64,000 nt of DNA, from assembly GCA_037783545.1 (NCBI GenBank), contig JBBELK010000216.1, forward strand, positions 124,001 to 188,000, in the 5' to 3' direction. The notes beneath the pieces are model-generated. The model searched no databases. It had not been told where the DNA came from and worked only from the letters and a program-made list of their open reading frames with translations. Below, in pieces: positions 33,801 through 45,224 of this stretch. The first letter of the stretch is position 1. Each line of letters opens with the position of its first letter. This DNA is from Henricia sp. BOLD:AAB3569 (Eukaryota; Echinodermata; Asteroidea; Spinulosida; Echinasteridae). The position numbers were made by a program, and so were the translations under genes.

Positions 33801-35866
33801 TCCTTCTTTTCCCCTCTCCCAGGAGGTGGTAAGAGCAAGTCCGTTGAGTTAGAAGACGTCAAGTTTCACCAGTGTGTACGGTTGTCTCGCTTTGAGAACG
33901 ATCGCACAATCTCCTTCATTCCTCCTGATGGCGAGTTTGAGCTCATGTCATATCGTCTCAACACCCATGTAAGTCGTTTGGTCTTTTAGTTAGATTTGTT
34001 ATCTTACTGTAATGGCCTTGGCTAGTGGGTACACCGCAAGGTGCTGTTTAAGCGTTAACTGAAAACATGGGCTTAGTATAACAGAAAGGTTGCGATAATG
34101 CTTAATACCGCTACGTGTATTTCCGCTATTGACATTAACCAAGGCCATCAATGCCAATGGCCTCATGCCCTACTGAGTTGGCCCTGATTCCCCTTCAAGA
34201 TATACACTTTCAGAGGCCGACTTGGCCAGCATGCCCTGTCCCAGGCCTTGACATTAACGAAGACAAATGGTCTCATATATGGGCTCCGATGCCCCTTCAA
34301 GATACACACTTTCTGAGGCAAACTTGGCCGGCATGCCCTATCCCAGTCATTGACATTAACCAAGGCCACTAAGGCCAATAACCTCATGCTCTCCTGAGTT
34401 GGCCCTGATGCCCCTTAAAGATGTGCACTTTCTGAGGCCAACTTGGCCAGGAAGCCCTGTCTTCTTAAATTCCATGAGGCTTGTATACACTTATAACTAG
34501 TACAAATTTGGAATAAAAATTGGCCATGGTGCCCCTGCAGTTGGCCTCGGTGCCCTTTGATATTTAAACAAAATCAAAGCCAGAATGACCTGTCCCTTTG
34601 GCTCATTTTCATAATGTCAAGGCCTGCACAAATATTGTAACTCAATTTGACGATTTTCCAATTCCTTGACCCTTTCAGGTGAAGCCCCTGATATGGATTG
34701 AGTCGGTCATTGAGCGTCATTCCCACTCTCGGGTCGAGTACATGATAAAAGCTAAAAGTCAATTCAAACGACGATCTACGGCCAATAACGTGGATATTAT
34801 CATCTCTGTACCTAATGACGCGGACTCGCCCAAATTCAAGACGACCGTTGGCACCGTCAAGTACCTTCCTGAAAGCGGTGCAGTGATTTGGCATATCAAG
34901 TCATTCCCGGTAAGTTGGTGTGGGGATAATATTGGGGGAGTGGGGGAGGTGGGTAAGGGGAGGGCAGGGAGGGATGGAACAAAAAAGGGACAATAGCTGT
35001 ACAAATGCAATGGAGGTTGCTGAGTAAAAAATACAACAATGGGTTGACCACAATTTTTGGGTATGTTTTGATAGTATGTTTTGATAGGGGGCGGAGGCAG
35101 GGTGTGGCTGCCGGCCGCAAGTCAAAAAGGCCCTTAAGATCCCCAGTTTAAAAATTGTCCACGGTTGGGAAAAAAGTTGGGTTGCATGAGCAAACCTTTA
35201 AATAGTATTTAAACTCTAATACATGTTTTTGATAACGTTCACTAGGGTGGCAAAGAGTTCCTCATGAGGGCGCACTTTAACTTGCCCAGTGTGGAGGCCG
35301 AGGAGGCCGAAGGACGGCCACCAATCAGTGTCAAGTTTGAAATTCCTTACTTCACCACCTCCGGAATCCAGGTGAGTTATCATCTTTTGAGAATAAGACT
35401 TGATTGTTCTTAAAAAACGATTTATGCCAGAATGCCGTGCTCAAAGGCACACACAATAAGGGGCTGTCCAAAGTTGTCAACATTTTCACGGTTCTCCCCC
35501 CGAAATACTACTTTTTTCTGTCGCTACCATGAAATGTCAACATTTTACAGTGCATGTCAAGTCCTACCCTTCCTACGCTTTGTAGAACCGTGAACATTTT
35601 CACAACTTTGGACGGCCCTAAGGATTTCATACAATCTTTTTCATATTGCCCGTTTTAAAATAATCTAGTGCAATTGCATTACTCACACTAGAATAATTTT
35701 TCCTTTTTACATAAACAACGTGGTTGAGCTGAATTTCTAAATTTTGCTTGCTTTATGTTTTGGGACACAGGTGCGCTACTTAAAGATTATTGAGAAGAGC
35801 GGGTACCAGGCATTGCCATGGGTACGCTACATCACACAGAATGGCGACTACCAAGTCAGAGTATAA
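30855..35866 (+). CDS. AP1M1: AP-1 complex subunit mu-1, 10 exons, complete
   Basis: Exons 30855-30896, 31313-31469, 32129-32196, 32414-32544, 33016-33160, 33404-33530, 33823-33968, 34679-34909, 35246-35371 and 35771-35866 join to 1269 nt, 422 residues (human 423). The first exon is only 14 codons ([14 protein letters not shown]) and ends in AAG|GTAAAA. Residues 1 to about 140 are the longin-like N-terminal domain ([26 protein letters not shown]); the rest is the mu homology domain that binds YxxPhi sorting signals ([62 protein letters not shown]). The protein sits in the heterotetrameric AP-1 clathrin adaptor at the trans-Golgi network and endosomes. Near-identity to vertebrate mu1 over the whole length leaves no doubt of the family; invertebrates usually have one mu1 gene, so the AP1M1/AP1M2 distinction does not apply. 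Confidence 0.98.
31764..31968. repeat. MITE family K, copy 2 in AP1M1 intron 2
   Basis: Ends AAGAGTTATGAAGTTAATC and GATCAACTTCTCAATTCTTT, same interior as copy 1. Confidence 0.8.
34128..34460. repeat. ~115-bp tandem repeat in AP1M1 intron 7
   Basis: About three imperfect copies of a unit containing GACATTAACCAAGGCCA, ATGCCCCTTCAAGATA and CACTTTCTGAGGCCAACTTG. A lone inverse unit occurs at 57855-57995 in DNAI3 intron 1. Confidence 0.8.
35459..35622. repeat. MITE family L (AGGGGCTGTCCAAAGTTGTC), copy 1
   Basis: Inverted ends GGGCTGTCCAAAGTTGTCAA and CAACTTTGGACGGCCC, then ATTTTCACGGTTC/GAACCGTGAA. In AP1M1 intron 9. A second copy is at 54812-54997. Confidence 0.85.
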
Positions 35867-36389
35867 GGGAACCAGCGAATATGTCGTACTAGGGAAACAA
35901 ATGTAAAGGCATTTGTACTCCCCAATTTGTTTTGTGTATATAGATATCATTAATTTAGCATATCAATTACATGTATACACCAATCCAGTAACTAAGGTCT
36001 CCTTCCCTGTACATCCGCCATAGCTGGGGGGCGTCCACTGAATGAACTATGTTTTTGCTGTTGCTGAAGCTGCATTTGTTTACTTCGAACGAGTTGCACG
36101 TCTTTAATGATAGGGGCGTGCACGCGGAGGGGGCGCGTTCGTGCATGTAATTGATGAGCGCAACACAAAATGCATAGCCCATGCACTGGAAGCCCCCCAG
36201 CTATGGCGGATATACAGGGTGCAGCATTTGGGAAGTAGACCTGAGTTACCGGATTGGTCTATATACACAGTATAGTTTTTCTTTGTAACAAATGAAATGA
36301 AGGCTTTTGAAATATAAAGCCCCAGTGTTTTTTTGAAATGTTGCATTCCACCCATGTTAATGAACTTGTGCATTATTTTATTTAACGCC

Positions 36390-36698
36390 CAAGTAGATCA
36401 CTGTCATTTGATTGGACGATAGCAGGTCACATGGTGTTAAATAATTTAACAATTTAATGCTACGTCACCAACCTTGCATTTTTGTTCTATACGATTTTTT
36501 CCATTACACGGCGCATTGCATGCATTTTTACTCCAAGCGCGTGTTCACGTACGCACGTGACATTCCACGACACTGTGTGTAAGACGCACCTGTGGTAGAT
36601 GAACGAGAGATGTCGGAGAGCTAGTAGGGTCTTAAGAACTTTTTCATAATCTCAGGCTGTCAGATGTTCTCCAATCAAATGACAATGATCTCTTTGAG
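36390..36698. repeat. MITE with inner termini CACTGTCATTTGATTGGA
   Basis: Inverted ends GTAGATCACTGTCATTTGAT and ATCAAATGACAATGATCTC; an interior palindrome-rich GCGCGTGTTCACGTACGCAC stretch. Confidence 0.7.
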
Positions 36699-36730
36699 CA
36701 TTATATATAACAAATAATGAATGTTTTTTA

Positions 36731-36807
36731 CTCGGTGAAAGATGGAATGTTTCATTCAACTCATCAGCTTCGCCTCGTTGAATGGAACATTCCATCTTTC
36801 ACCTCAT
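36731..36807. repeat. Short 30-bp-arm hairpin
   Basis: Arms CGGTGAAAGATGGAATGTTT and the inverse of GAACATTCCATCTTTCACC are separated by about 16 bases (TCATCAGCTTCGCCTC). It could be a small MITE or a folded transcript. Confidence 0.7.
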
Positions 36808-36853
36808 GAAAATATTCCTCCCATTGCACTCATAAACATAAATTATTTGTATA

Positions 36854-37255
36854 CTATTGATTGCTTTCCGGTGACGTCACCTCTTCCATCCACCATTTTG
36901 GTGGGCATTTTTCATGACCCACGTGGCTCGAGTAATAACCGGCAAACAGAGCAAGAAAAGCGCATTGGTTGCACTTACTTTTGTTGCTTTATGTTGTATC
37001 GATAAAGATAAAAACGTATTTCTTCAGGCTAAAAATCGCGATCAAGTAGAAGCACTTTCGTGTTTACAAGCTGACTGCATGCTCAATATTTGGAACGTAT
37101 CGCAACGCGCGTGTGTGGCATCTTCGAATGAAAATACGCTGGTGAGTATTTTTTATGCGTGTTCATGTGCGTCTATTGGCGCGCGCGTGTACGCGCGTGA
37201 CCGTTGCCCACCACACATTCCCGGATGTTCTACGTCATCGAAAGCAATCAATTGG
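36854..37255. repeat. MITE with termini ATTGATTGCTTTCCGGTGAC
   Basis: Inverted ends TATTGATTGCTTTCCGGTGA and TCATCGAAAGCAATCAATT, enclosing GTCACCTCTTCCATCCACC and GC-rich palindromes (GGCGCGCGCGTGTACGCGCG). Confidence 0.75.
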
Positions 37256-37968
37256 TAATTTAGTTGTATTCCCGAATTCACATGTGCCCTTGGCAGCAGT
37301 GCTGTAGTCAAGTAACCAACATCGAGTCAGCTAAATTAATGAAACTGAATCTGCTATATTTCGTTCACACAATATGTGAAATTATGACGTAATCATGCGC
37401 TCCTTGCCGGCCTGGTGGGCCAGTCTAAATATTCACGCATCAGACTTTTTTTCCCCCCAGGAATCCTGCATTAAGCGGGCTAAATATATATTTTTTTGAA
37501 ATATATGACTCGCTAGTCACCATGTTCGAGTCGGAGTCATTTTCCAATGTGACTTGAGTACTATAACACTGCTTGGCAGTAATGATGTTAAACTACATGC
37601 CCCAATCTTATTTTGGGACGCCACGTCTTACTTTGCAAAATTACCTGTTCTGAAAATTCGACTCCCTGTTCTTGCTTCACAATTTTATGGCTTTCTGATG
37701 GGAACATTCCACGATTCACAAATCTCCAGATACCACTTTGTTTAAAATATTTAGCATGGCAAATGAAGTATTCTTTCTTGTTATTTTTGTAATTCCCCCT
37801 TTTCTTGTATGGTATGTGCAGCACTCCATTGACCATCATGACACTACATTAAATAAATTGAACTATTTAAATTGGCCTTTCTTGGATTTTATTCATAACA
37901 TCTTAAACGAAATAAGGCAAACAATTTAATAGCATGTACTGTACAAGAATCAAAATGCCTTGCACACT

Positions 37969-38106
37969 TAAAGGCACAGGCTCGTCAGCAATGCGCGCCC
38001 GCCAAATGTGTGCCACGCAATACGCAGCTCCATAGCAAAGGCATGGAGCTGCGTGTTTCGAGCACGAACTTGGCGGGCGCGCATTGCTGACGAGCCTGTG
38101 CCTTTA
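37969..38106. repeat. Hairpin MITE family A, copy 3
   Basis: Both termini are intact (AAAGGCACAGG and CCTGTGCCTTT) and flanked by TTAA/TA. Located between AP1M1 and ELOF1. Confidence 0.85.
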
Positions 38107-38669
38107 ATTTTGGGTACCCAATTTGGTCCCACAAAGTAAAATTATTAGAACCAAGTACAAATAAAATTGGATACTTTTAAGGTCATCTTAAAATATTTTA
38201 AGATAAAAAATGACCGTAAGATGCAAAATGAATAAACATTCTTGGGTCCGAGCAAGAATTTATTTTCTCATTACAAATATTTAGTGGCCATCTAGGTTAA
38301 TTATAATACAAGGAGCACAGCCCTGTATTTTGAACAAACTTGAGTCGCATAAAGTGCTCTAATCGAACCTCGTTAATATGGAGCTTTCGATTGGACGACG
38401 GTGAAATATCTGTCCACGTCATTGCACAACTTCCCCAACGATTTGTGATCGGTCATATGATGCAAAAATGCGTTGAAGGTCAAATGTTAACTAAACGTTG
38501 ATTCGCCCCAACTACCGTCCTAGAAATCGGATGGCAATTCATCCATCGTAGAATCATCCGTCGTCCAAATCAAAAACTCCCTTATAAGAGGTCCTTGAGA
38601 CTTTGCAGAATACCTCGTTGAAACAAAGAGCTCGGATCCAAAATTGTCCTTGTTATTAGCAGAATGTTG

Positions 38670-38745
38670 TATAGACCCTTTGCACCGGCGGCCATGATGC
38701 TGATCCACTAGGTGCCTATGTGACTGCCCCCACAAAGGGTCTATT
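38670..38745. repeat. MITE family B, internally deleted copy
   Basis: Short copy with both termini: TATAGACCCTTTGCACCGGC and CACAAAGGGTCTATT. Confidence 0.65.
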
Positions 38746-39245
38746 ATCAATGCTCTTTTTATCAAGGTTTGGCTGTACAACCCTCAAATTGTCTTTGGTG
38801 TTGGATTCTTTAGGATTTCAACACCATATTTAGAGCATGTCTTACAACTTCATGCACATACAAATAAAATTTCAGTTCATTATCTCAAAGCAGAAAAGGA
38901 TTTCACTTATCCAGTGTTTTCTTTTAAATAAAACTAACATAACATTTTACACCAAGCACACTGCTCTTAAATCCCCACATTCTAATCTCTTACAAATAAG
39001 ACCACATCTATTGTGAATGTAATGCACAAATTGGATTTTTTGTTTTTTAAAATCCATGCTGGCACCCAGTGCTTGGCCTAGGAAACTGATAATTTTTTTT
39101 CCAAATGAACAAGCCTTAGGCCGTAAAGCTACAATGGACATAAACATTCTCAACTTAATGTTACGACTGAATCCAAAGGAATGACATAAGCAGATCATTT
39201 TAAAGCTTTATACATGTAGCTAGTAAGCCCATGACGACCAGCATG

Positions 39246-40224
39246 CTAACCATTGGCTGATTCACAAGCATCAATCCAATCGCTGTACACGTCAACTGGC
39301 TCGGTCAAATCTGTTTTATACAATGTTAAGGACTCTTTTTCTGATATTTTGGAAAGTTAAGGTGACTCGGGGGACAAAACCAATGCATGGACAACCGGGT
39401 TTTACTAACCTAGACTAGTTTTTTGTCTGAAAGGATACAATTTATGTTGGTTTGGAAGTCTTCCAAGCAGACTCTGCAGGATATGACGCCTATTTGTCTG
39501 GTTCTATCCCTGAAAGGTAAAAAATCAAATGGTTACAATGTCGCTTATTCAATATGTGGTAACTGGTAAGTGTACAGTTACCGGAAGAAACAATTTATTT
39601 GAAGTTTTTCATGGTGAAATGAGATGTATGTTACGAATAGTGTGACAACATGCCTTTCTAAAAGCTCTGTGTACAAATTTCCAATATATACGCTCGTAAC
39701 CGGTGTCACGGTCTCAGATGTTCCGCGTGCTCAGATGTTCCGATGACGTCACGGAACAGTTCAGCACGTTGCGTGCACGATCTCAGATGTTCCGCGTGCT
39801 CACATGTCCCGGTGTAAAAGGTAAAACTGTCCCCTTGCGAATGTGTCTGGCCTCATCGTACGTGTGTTTCTTTGCCTGCACACGCACGACTCTCTTCTGA
39901 CTCTCAGAACAACAAGTTATTGCTCAAGTAATAAATTATTTGTTCGTTTTTTTCTCTAAATACGGCGAAACGGCATGAACGCTCCGCGGCCGCCATCTTG
40001 CAAAAATGAGACTACCGTATATCCCCGTACGCATACGGTACCCTACCAGAAAGTTGCGAGAATAACCAGTTAATCCCCCTAATTTTATATCTTTGTACTG
40101 TCTCTTACATCTTAACGTCACAGGCTTTTTCGTGGTTGCAGAATGGACATGTAAACTGGGACTCCAGTGTTCCGATGATCTTCTTCTTCGGCGGTGGCTT
40201 TCTCTTTGAGCGTCGACGCCCCAT
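39246..40224 (-). CDS. ELOF1: Transcription elongation factor 1 homologue (ELOF1), 3 small exons, complete
   Basis: Exons 40224-40109, 39509-39439 and 39310-39246 join to 252 nt, exactly 83 residues, the human length. The N-terminus [15 protein letters not shown] is the basic tail of the family; the four zinc ligands are CPFC in exon 1 and CRVC in exon 2; the C-terminus reads [22 protein letters not shown]1 rides on elongating RNA polymerase II and, by published work, takes part in transcription-coupled repair. Donors are GTAAGA and GTATCC (the second is weak, but the frame leaves no alternative). A probable 5' UTR acceptor (TTTTCAG) lies about 30 bases before the ATG. All three exons are shorter than 40 codons and are easily missed by length-filtered gene finding. 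Exon 2 reads [20 protein letters not shown], where vertebrates have DRARNTGVISCTVC. Confidence 0.97.
39630..39835. repeat. Repeat in ELOF1 intron 1 related to family F, with TCAGATGTTCCGCG repeats
   Basis: Begins with GTGACAACATGCCTTTCTAA and TTCCAATATATACGCTCGTA, shared with 59820-60085; then three copies of CAGATGTTCCGCGTGCTCA. Lies between ELOF1 exons 1 and 2. Confidence 0.6.
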
Positions 40225-41001
40225 AATTCAACTTGAAGCAGATCCTAAAACCTGAAAATGTTAAGGTAATTGATCTCCTGTTTATTTTACCTTGGAAAGA
40301 TTACCATCCACGGACACCCTCTGAGACCCCATATGCTAAACCTATGGGACAACTCTCAAAAATTATAAGTTTTTCCTCAGTAAATTCGACACTTTCCCTT
40401 CTAATTTTGCGTTTTTATCATCAAACTAAAATGTTTACATGGTTTATAATGTCATAACAAGGCAAGGAAAATCATGGGTGTCCGTGCAAGTTATGAACCT
40501 CGTATGTTTTGTACACAGAAATTTCAATTGCAATTTCGGGAACACCAGTGATGAGTTACTGCCGCCGTAAAGATAGCCACAGGGCACCACATGATGCATG
40601 GCTAGCGCTACGGCACATGCGATCGGCATCGCGTCGTCACATGCTGCTTGCTGCGAGACGGAGTACGGTAAGCAAAGATACATTGGGGAACCATGTATTG
40701 TATTGTATTTGTAGGCCGATGTGGGGTTTAGAACAAAACAACAAACCCTTAAACCTTACCTCTCGCACAATACAAAACGTAGAAATATCGTATCTTTCGC
40801 GCTAGTCGAGCACTTGCCACGCATTAATACACACACACACATCACATGTAGCAAACGAACTTGTTCTCAGGGAAGAATGCTGCAAGTGTACGTACGTACG
40901 TACATTGTGCCATGGTGACGAGGTGATAAGTTCTTTCAACATGTAGGTTGGGCTTGTTCGTGAAAGGGGCGGGAGGCTAATAGTATCCCTAAAGTAAGGT
41001 T
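40225..41001. other. ELOF1 upstream region
   Basis: Contains the probable 5' UTR acceptor near 40255 (minus strand) and the ELOF1 promoter further up, which I cannot place. A short (ACGT)n microsatellite lies at 40888-40906 and a CA run at 40829-40842. No coding exon supported. Confidence 0.45.
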
Positions 41002-43192
41002 CATCTGTGAAATAATTTTAAAGAAGCTGATTTCAACTGATTTTGGTAGGTGTGGGTGTCGACATTTACCAAAAAAAAGTGAGCTGGGATAGGGGGTGGG
41101 GAAATTGCGTTTTCGGGGGTCAAAGGTCATTGACCCCAAATTTTGCTCAAAGTATATCGTGTTTGGTCTCAAATGAAAGGAAATTTAATTTTAAACACTG
41201 AAAGTGATATTCATTTCATCATTTAATACGTCTGTAAAAAGTTAAGCGTGATTGAAGATGTGGCGCTGGTTAACAGGGTATTTCCCGCTATTCACAATTT
41301 AGGAAACCTTTGAACTCTATCATGACACATGAATATGTATCTTTGAAGATATACCACATTATTCTGAGGCTGCTGTCGAACAGTTCAGTGCACGTAAAGT
41401 ACACATATGCACTAAGAAATACAAATTACAGTCTGAAGCCATCCCGGCCCAGTCTGAATAAACCATCCCGGCCCAACCTGAAGCCATCTTAGCCAAGCCA
41501 AATGCCCTCCCAGCTCAGCCAAAAACCACATAACCCCAGCCCGAAGCCATCCCGGCCCAGTCTAAAGCCATCCCGGCCCAACCTGAAGCCATTCCAGCCA
41601 AGCCCGAAGCCATCTCAGCCAAGTCTAATGCCCTCCCAGCTCAGCCCAAACCCCAAAACCCCAGCCATATGCCATCCCAGCCCAGCCCGAAGCCATCCCG
41701 GCCCAGCCCAAATCAATCCCAGCCCAAACCGAAGATACCCCGAGCCCAGCCCGAAGCCATTCCGGCCCAGCCTAAAGCCACCCCAGGCCCAGCCCGAAGC
41801 CACTGCACCCTGACCCAACGTAAAGACTTCCCAGTGCAGCCCGGAACCCTCCCAACCTTGTCCAAAGCCTTAATTCTCAGCTCTGCCCGAAGCCATCCCA
41901 GTTAAGTTCAGCCCAAAGCCATCCTGGCCCAGCCCGAAGTCATCCCACAGCTTCAGGCTGGACTAGGGTGGCCTTCAGACTTGGCCTGAGGGCTTTGGGC
42001 TGAGCCGGGGTAGCTTTGGGCTGGGCCGGGGTTGCTTCGTGCTGGGCTGGGGTGGCTTCAGGCTGGGCTTTTGGGCTTTAGGCTGGGCTTTTGGACTTCA
42101 GGTTTTTGCTGGGAGGGCATTGGGCTGGGGCTGGATGACTTCGGGGTGGGACGGGATGGCTTCGGGCTGGGGTTTTGGGGTTTGGGCATAACTGGGAGGG
42201 CATTGAGCTTGGCTTAGATGGCTTCGGGCTGAACCGAGATGGCCAAGTTTGTTAGGTTTTTTATCCTGATTAAACCTGCATGGGCCTGACCAGACTTTTT
42301 GAACCCCATGTCTCAAAAACAGCCCTAGAAGTGCAGGTTGTCAGGGAGGCAATTCTGGCAGAGTGGCCCACCCTGCCTTAGCGGCTCATATGGTGACTGG
42401 TGCAGCCAGTCTTGCCACAGTTATACACATTAATGAATAATAAAATTAGCTATATCTGACATCAGCAGTTATATTAGAGAAGTCATTCCCTTCCATGCCT
42501 GTAAGGTTTTTTTTTATGTTGGAGTATTTTGGTGCTATATTGACCCACATATTTCCCACGTTGTGGCAGAAAGCCTTTCTACCAATATAATCAAATTAAC
42601 CTGTATTTATATGGCGAATAAAATACGTTGAGACAGAATAATATCATGTTATAGTAAAACTTTATTAATTTACACGTACAGTTTTGTTTGATGGCGAGGA
42701 TTATCAAATTTAGCGAAACTCCCTTTAAAATTGACCTTTTGACCTCTGTTGACCTACTTACTAAATTGAAAGACATAACTCATGTACCACTGTGTATAAC
42801 TCTTTGGTACAACAATTTGGTGAAGAAATAATTTGGTAAGGATTTAGTTCCCAGATTTCGGCAATATTCCCTGACTACCAGTGCTTCTCAAATAGAGGTG
42901 CCATACGATAATTGATCACCAACACTAGTCCCACATCTTCAATCACGCTTAACATTTTACAGAAGTATTAAATGGTAAAATTAATATCACTTCCAGTGTT
43001 TGAAATTAAATTTCCTTTAATTTGAGACCAAACACGATATACTTTGAGCAAAATTTGGGGTCAATGACCTTTGACCCCCGAAAACGCAATTTCCCCACCC
43101 CCAATCCCAGCTCACTTTTTTTTGGTAAATGTTCACACCCACACCTACCAAAATCAGTTGAAATCAGCTTCTTTAAAAAATTTTCACAGATT
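41002..43192. mobile_element. 2.2-kb foldback element with inverted minisatellite arms
   Basis: Outer arms of about 260 bases (41002-41262 and 42930-43192) are inverse copies sharing AAAGAAGCTGATTTCAACTG and GGGGTCAAAGGTCATTGACC. Inside them, 41430-41950 is a degenerate ~20-bp tandem repeat built on CCATCCCGGCCCAGCCCGAA, and 41950-42240 is the same repeat in inverse orientation. The remainder (42240-42930) is AT-rich filler that includes a dispersed repeat shared with 58320-58466. I could not see a clear target duplication. Proline-rich frames across the satellite are compositional. Confidence 0.8.
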
Positions 43193-43255
43193 GGCTAAAA
43201 ATATGTTTAATTTGGGGTTACTATAAATGTTTGCAAATTACTGCAGAATACACCA

Positions 43256-43972
43256 GGGCCAATATCATAAAACTGTTTTGCAAAAAAATTTGCTTAATCC
43301 AAGAACACAAGTTGACAAACAATAAATTTTAATTATTGACCCATTTATAACGCAAACAAATTTTGGATTAAATAGTCTACTTGTTTGGTAATGGTATTAA
43401 TATTATACCCTCCAAACAAATTCTGAATTATTATCTTTAAGCTTACTTGTTATCAAGATGGTAATGGTAGTAACCATCCTGCGAAATTATTTCGTCTGAA
43501 TTGCCCCCATTCATAAACAAATTTACAAAATGTTTTGAATCTCCAAAGATCGCCTACAAAAGTACAAGCCATTATTGGAGCCATTCATTCATGCACAAAA
43601 ACCGTGCTTGGATTTTTCAGGTTTTCTGAAGTATTACTGCATCTAAGTGGCTGAAAGGTAGTTTTCTCAACCCATGCTTTCAATTAACAGCAGAAATCAC
43701 GCTGTTTTTAACAGTTTACCAAACGAGTATACTACATTTTAGTAATTTTTTTCTTTCTATAAAGCTGTTTAGCAGAAAATTTTGCTTAATCCAAAATTTG
43801 TTTGCTTTATAAAAATGTGTTTTAATTAAGCTTATATTATAATTGATTGGTGTTCTGCTTTTCTTGCTAAAAACACAAGTTGTTATACAATTTTGATTAA
43901 CCCATTTTTATAAAGCAAACAAATGTTAGATTAAGCAATTTGTTTTGCTAAACAGCTTTATGAAATTGGCCC
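43256..43972. repeat. MITE with termini GGGCCAATATCATAAAACTG
   Basis: About 715 bases; inverted ends GGGCCAATATCATAAAACTG / AGCTTTATGAAATTGGCCC, with TTTGCTTAATCCAA and its inverse repeated inside several times. It abuts the 2.2-kb foldback element on its right. Confidence 0.8.
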
Positions 43973-44993
43973 ATGGTAAATTCCAGGCTCGCTGAACTTA
44001 TTTAAAACTTTAAAGACACAAAGAATTACAAGGGTAAGTCTCAGATTCTTAAAATTTTGTTAGGTTTTTTTTTTATTGTTGGCACCAGGTCAAACTCTCT
44101 GAAACACTGCATTTATAACACCTTAGTTTAATATTCTTTGCACCAATTTTAACAAATAGATCTTGCTTATAAATGTTATATCAAATAGCACAATTTCATC
44201 AAGTACTAAGGCTCATGAAGGACAAAACAGATGCAAATTTTCACTTTAATCAAAATTTGAAAATTTCTTTTGTAGTTAACTTGACATCGAAAAATTCACA
44301 TAAAAGCCCAGATAACAGCTTCATTATGCAAGACTGCATAAAGCTTCCGTGTGCTGAAAATTCCCACTTTCAGATTGACTGCCTTTTTTAAATAACTAAG
44401 TGGAGACATTTTTTGCTTAGTTTAAGAATGTTCATATAAGTCGTATTACAATTTTAGTTGCAGTAGTTAAATTGCCCCCTGGTACCCGACCCCAGAAAAT
44501 AATTTATGACAAAATACCTTCCTAATGGAACATCCACCATGGTCCGAGAACCAACAGACCTTAATCTAGATACACTTAACTGCCTGGCTGTGGTACCTAG
44601 TAAGTAGGGATAGGACATTTAAAATGAAAAACTGGTTTTGCCGAACGTTTAAACGAAACCCAATTTTAAAGAATTTACAAAAGTTTTCAGAGGATTATTT
44701 GTAATGACTTCATGAAATTTAAATAAGTTTGAGGTCGCCAGCTACAATCTTTAGTGTCGGCCAAACTGTACTTGAATTAACCGTGCGCAAGTGCATATTT
44801 ATTCCATTTGCTACAGCAAAAACTCAAAACTTGTGGATAACTAACTTTATTAATATCTTTAATCTGAATTACCAGTATGTTATATTTTGCAATATATATT
44901 TTGAAGATTCTGTGCAACAAACACTAAAACACTTCTGTGAAAGTGACGTTCAAGTACTCCTAATGTCTCTATTGTTTATGGCAAAATGGTTCT
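43973..44993. other. AT-rich unique stretch downstream of PLAA
   Basis: No coding frame, no repeat with visible partners. TTTATT motifs near 44797 and 44848 could be PLAA polyadenylation signals on the minus strand (AATAAA), but downstream elements are not distinctive. Confidence 0.4.
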
Positions 44994-45143
44994 TATAGAC
45001 CGTATCAAATAGCCGCCATTTCGTGGGGCACCTTTTGTTACTTAAACCGTTCAACAATGGAAGCACAATATGTTTAACCATGCATGTCCTTAAGGAACAA
45101 AGGAACTGCCCCACGAAATGGCGGCTATTCGATACGGTCTATT
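44994..45143. repeat. MITE family I, copy 2
   Basis: Ends TATAGACCGTATCAAATAGC and GCTATTCGATACGGTCTAT; lies 80 bases downstream of the PLAA stop codon, so probably in its 3' UTR. Confidence 0.88.
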
Positions 45144-45224
45144 ATGTATGTCTGAAAATTGACAACTAACAATGCTTCAATGAGTGCAAACTAGAACAAT
45201 AGGAATTAATACAATTGGGTCCAT

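Larger units (their letters stand above)
35867..39245. other. Convergent interval between AP1M1 and ELOF1 3' ends
   Basis: Both 3' UTRs face each other here. Contents: a hairpin pair around 36005-36215 (CGCCATAGCTGGGGGGC-type ends), the elements at 36390-36698, 36731-36807 and 36854-37255, family A copy 3 and family B short copy. No coding exon is seen; the stretches 37300-37960 and 38110-38660 look unremarkable and AT-rich. Confidence 0.55.

Noticed and set aside
40509-40805. 98-codon plus-strand frame upstream of ELOF1
   Set aside because: No family similarity and no splice signals in frame; it covers ELOF1 upstream sequence on the opposite strand.
41430-41905. Proline/serine-rich open frames of about 80-100 codons
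   Set aside because: The underlying DNA is a ~20-bp minisatellite (CCCGGCCCAGCCCGAAG); open frames in more than one register follow from the repeat.
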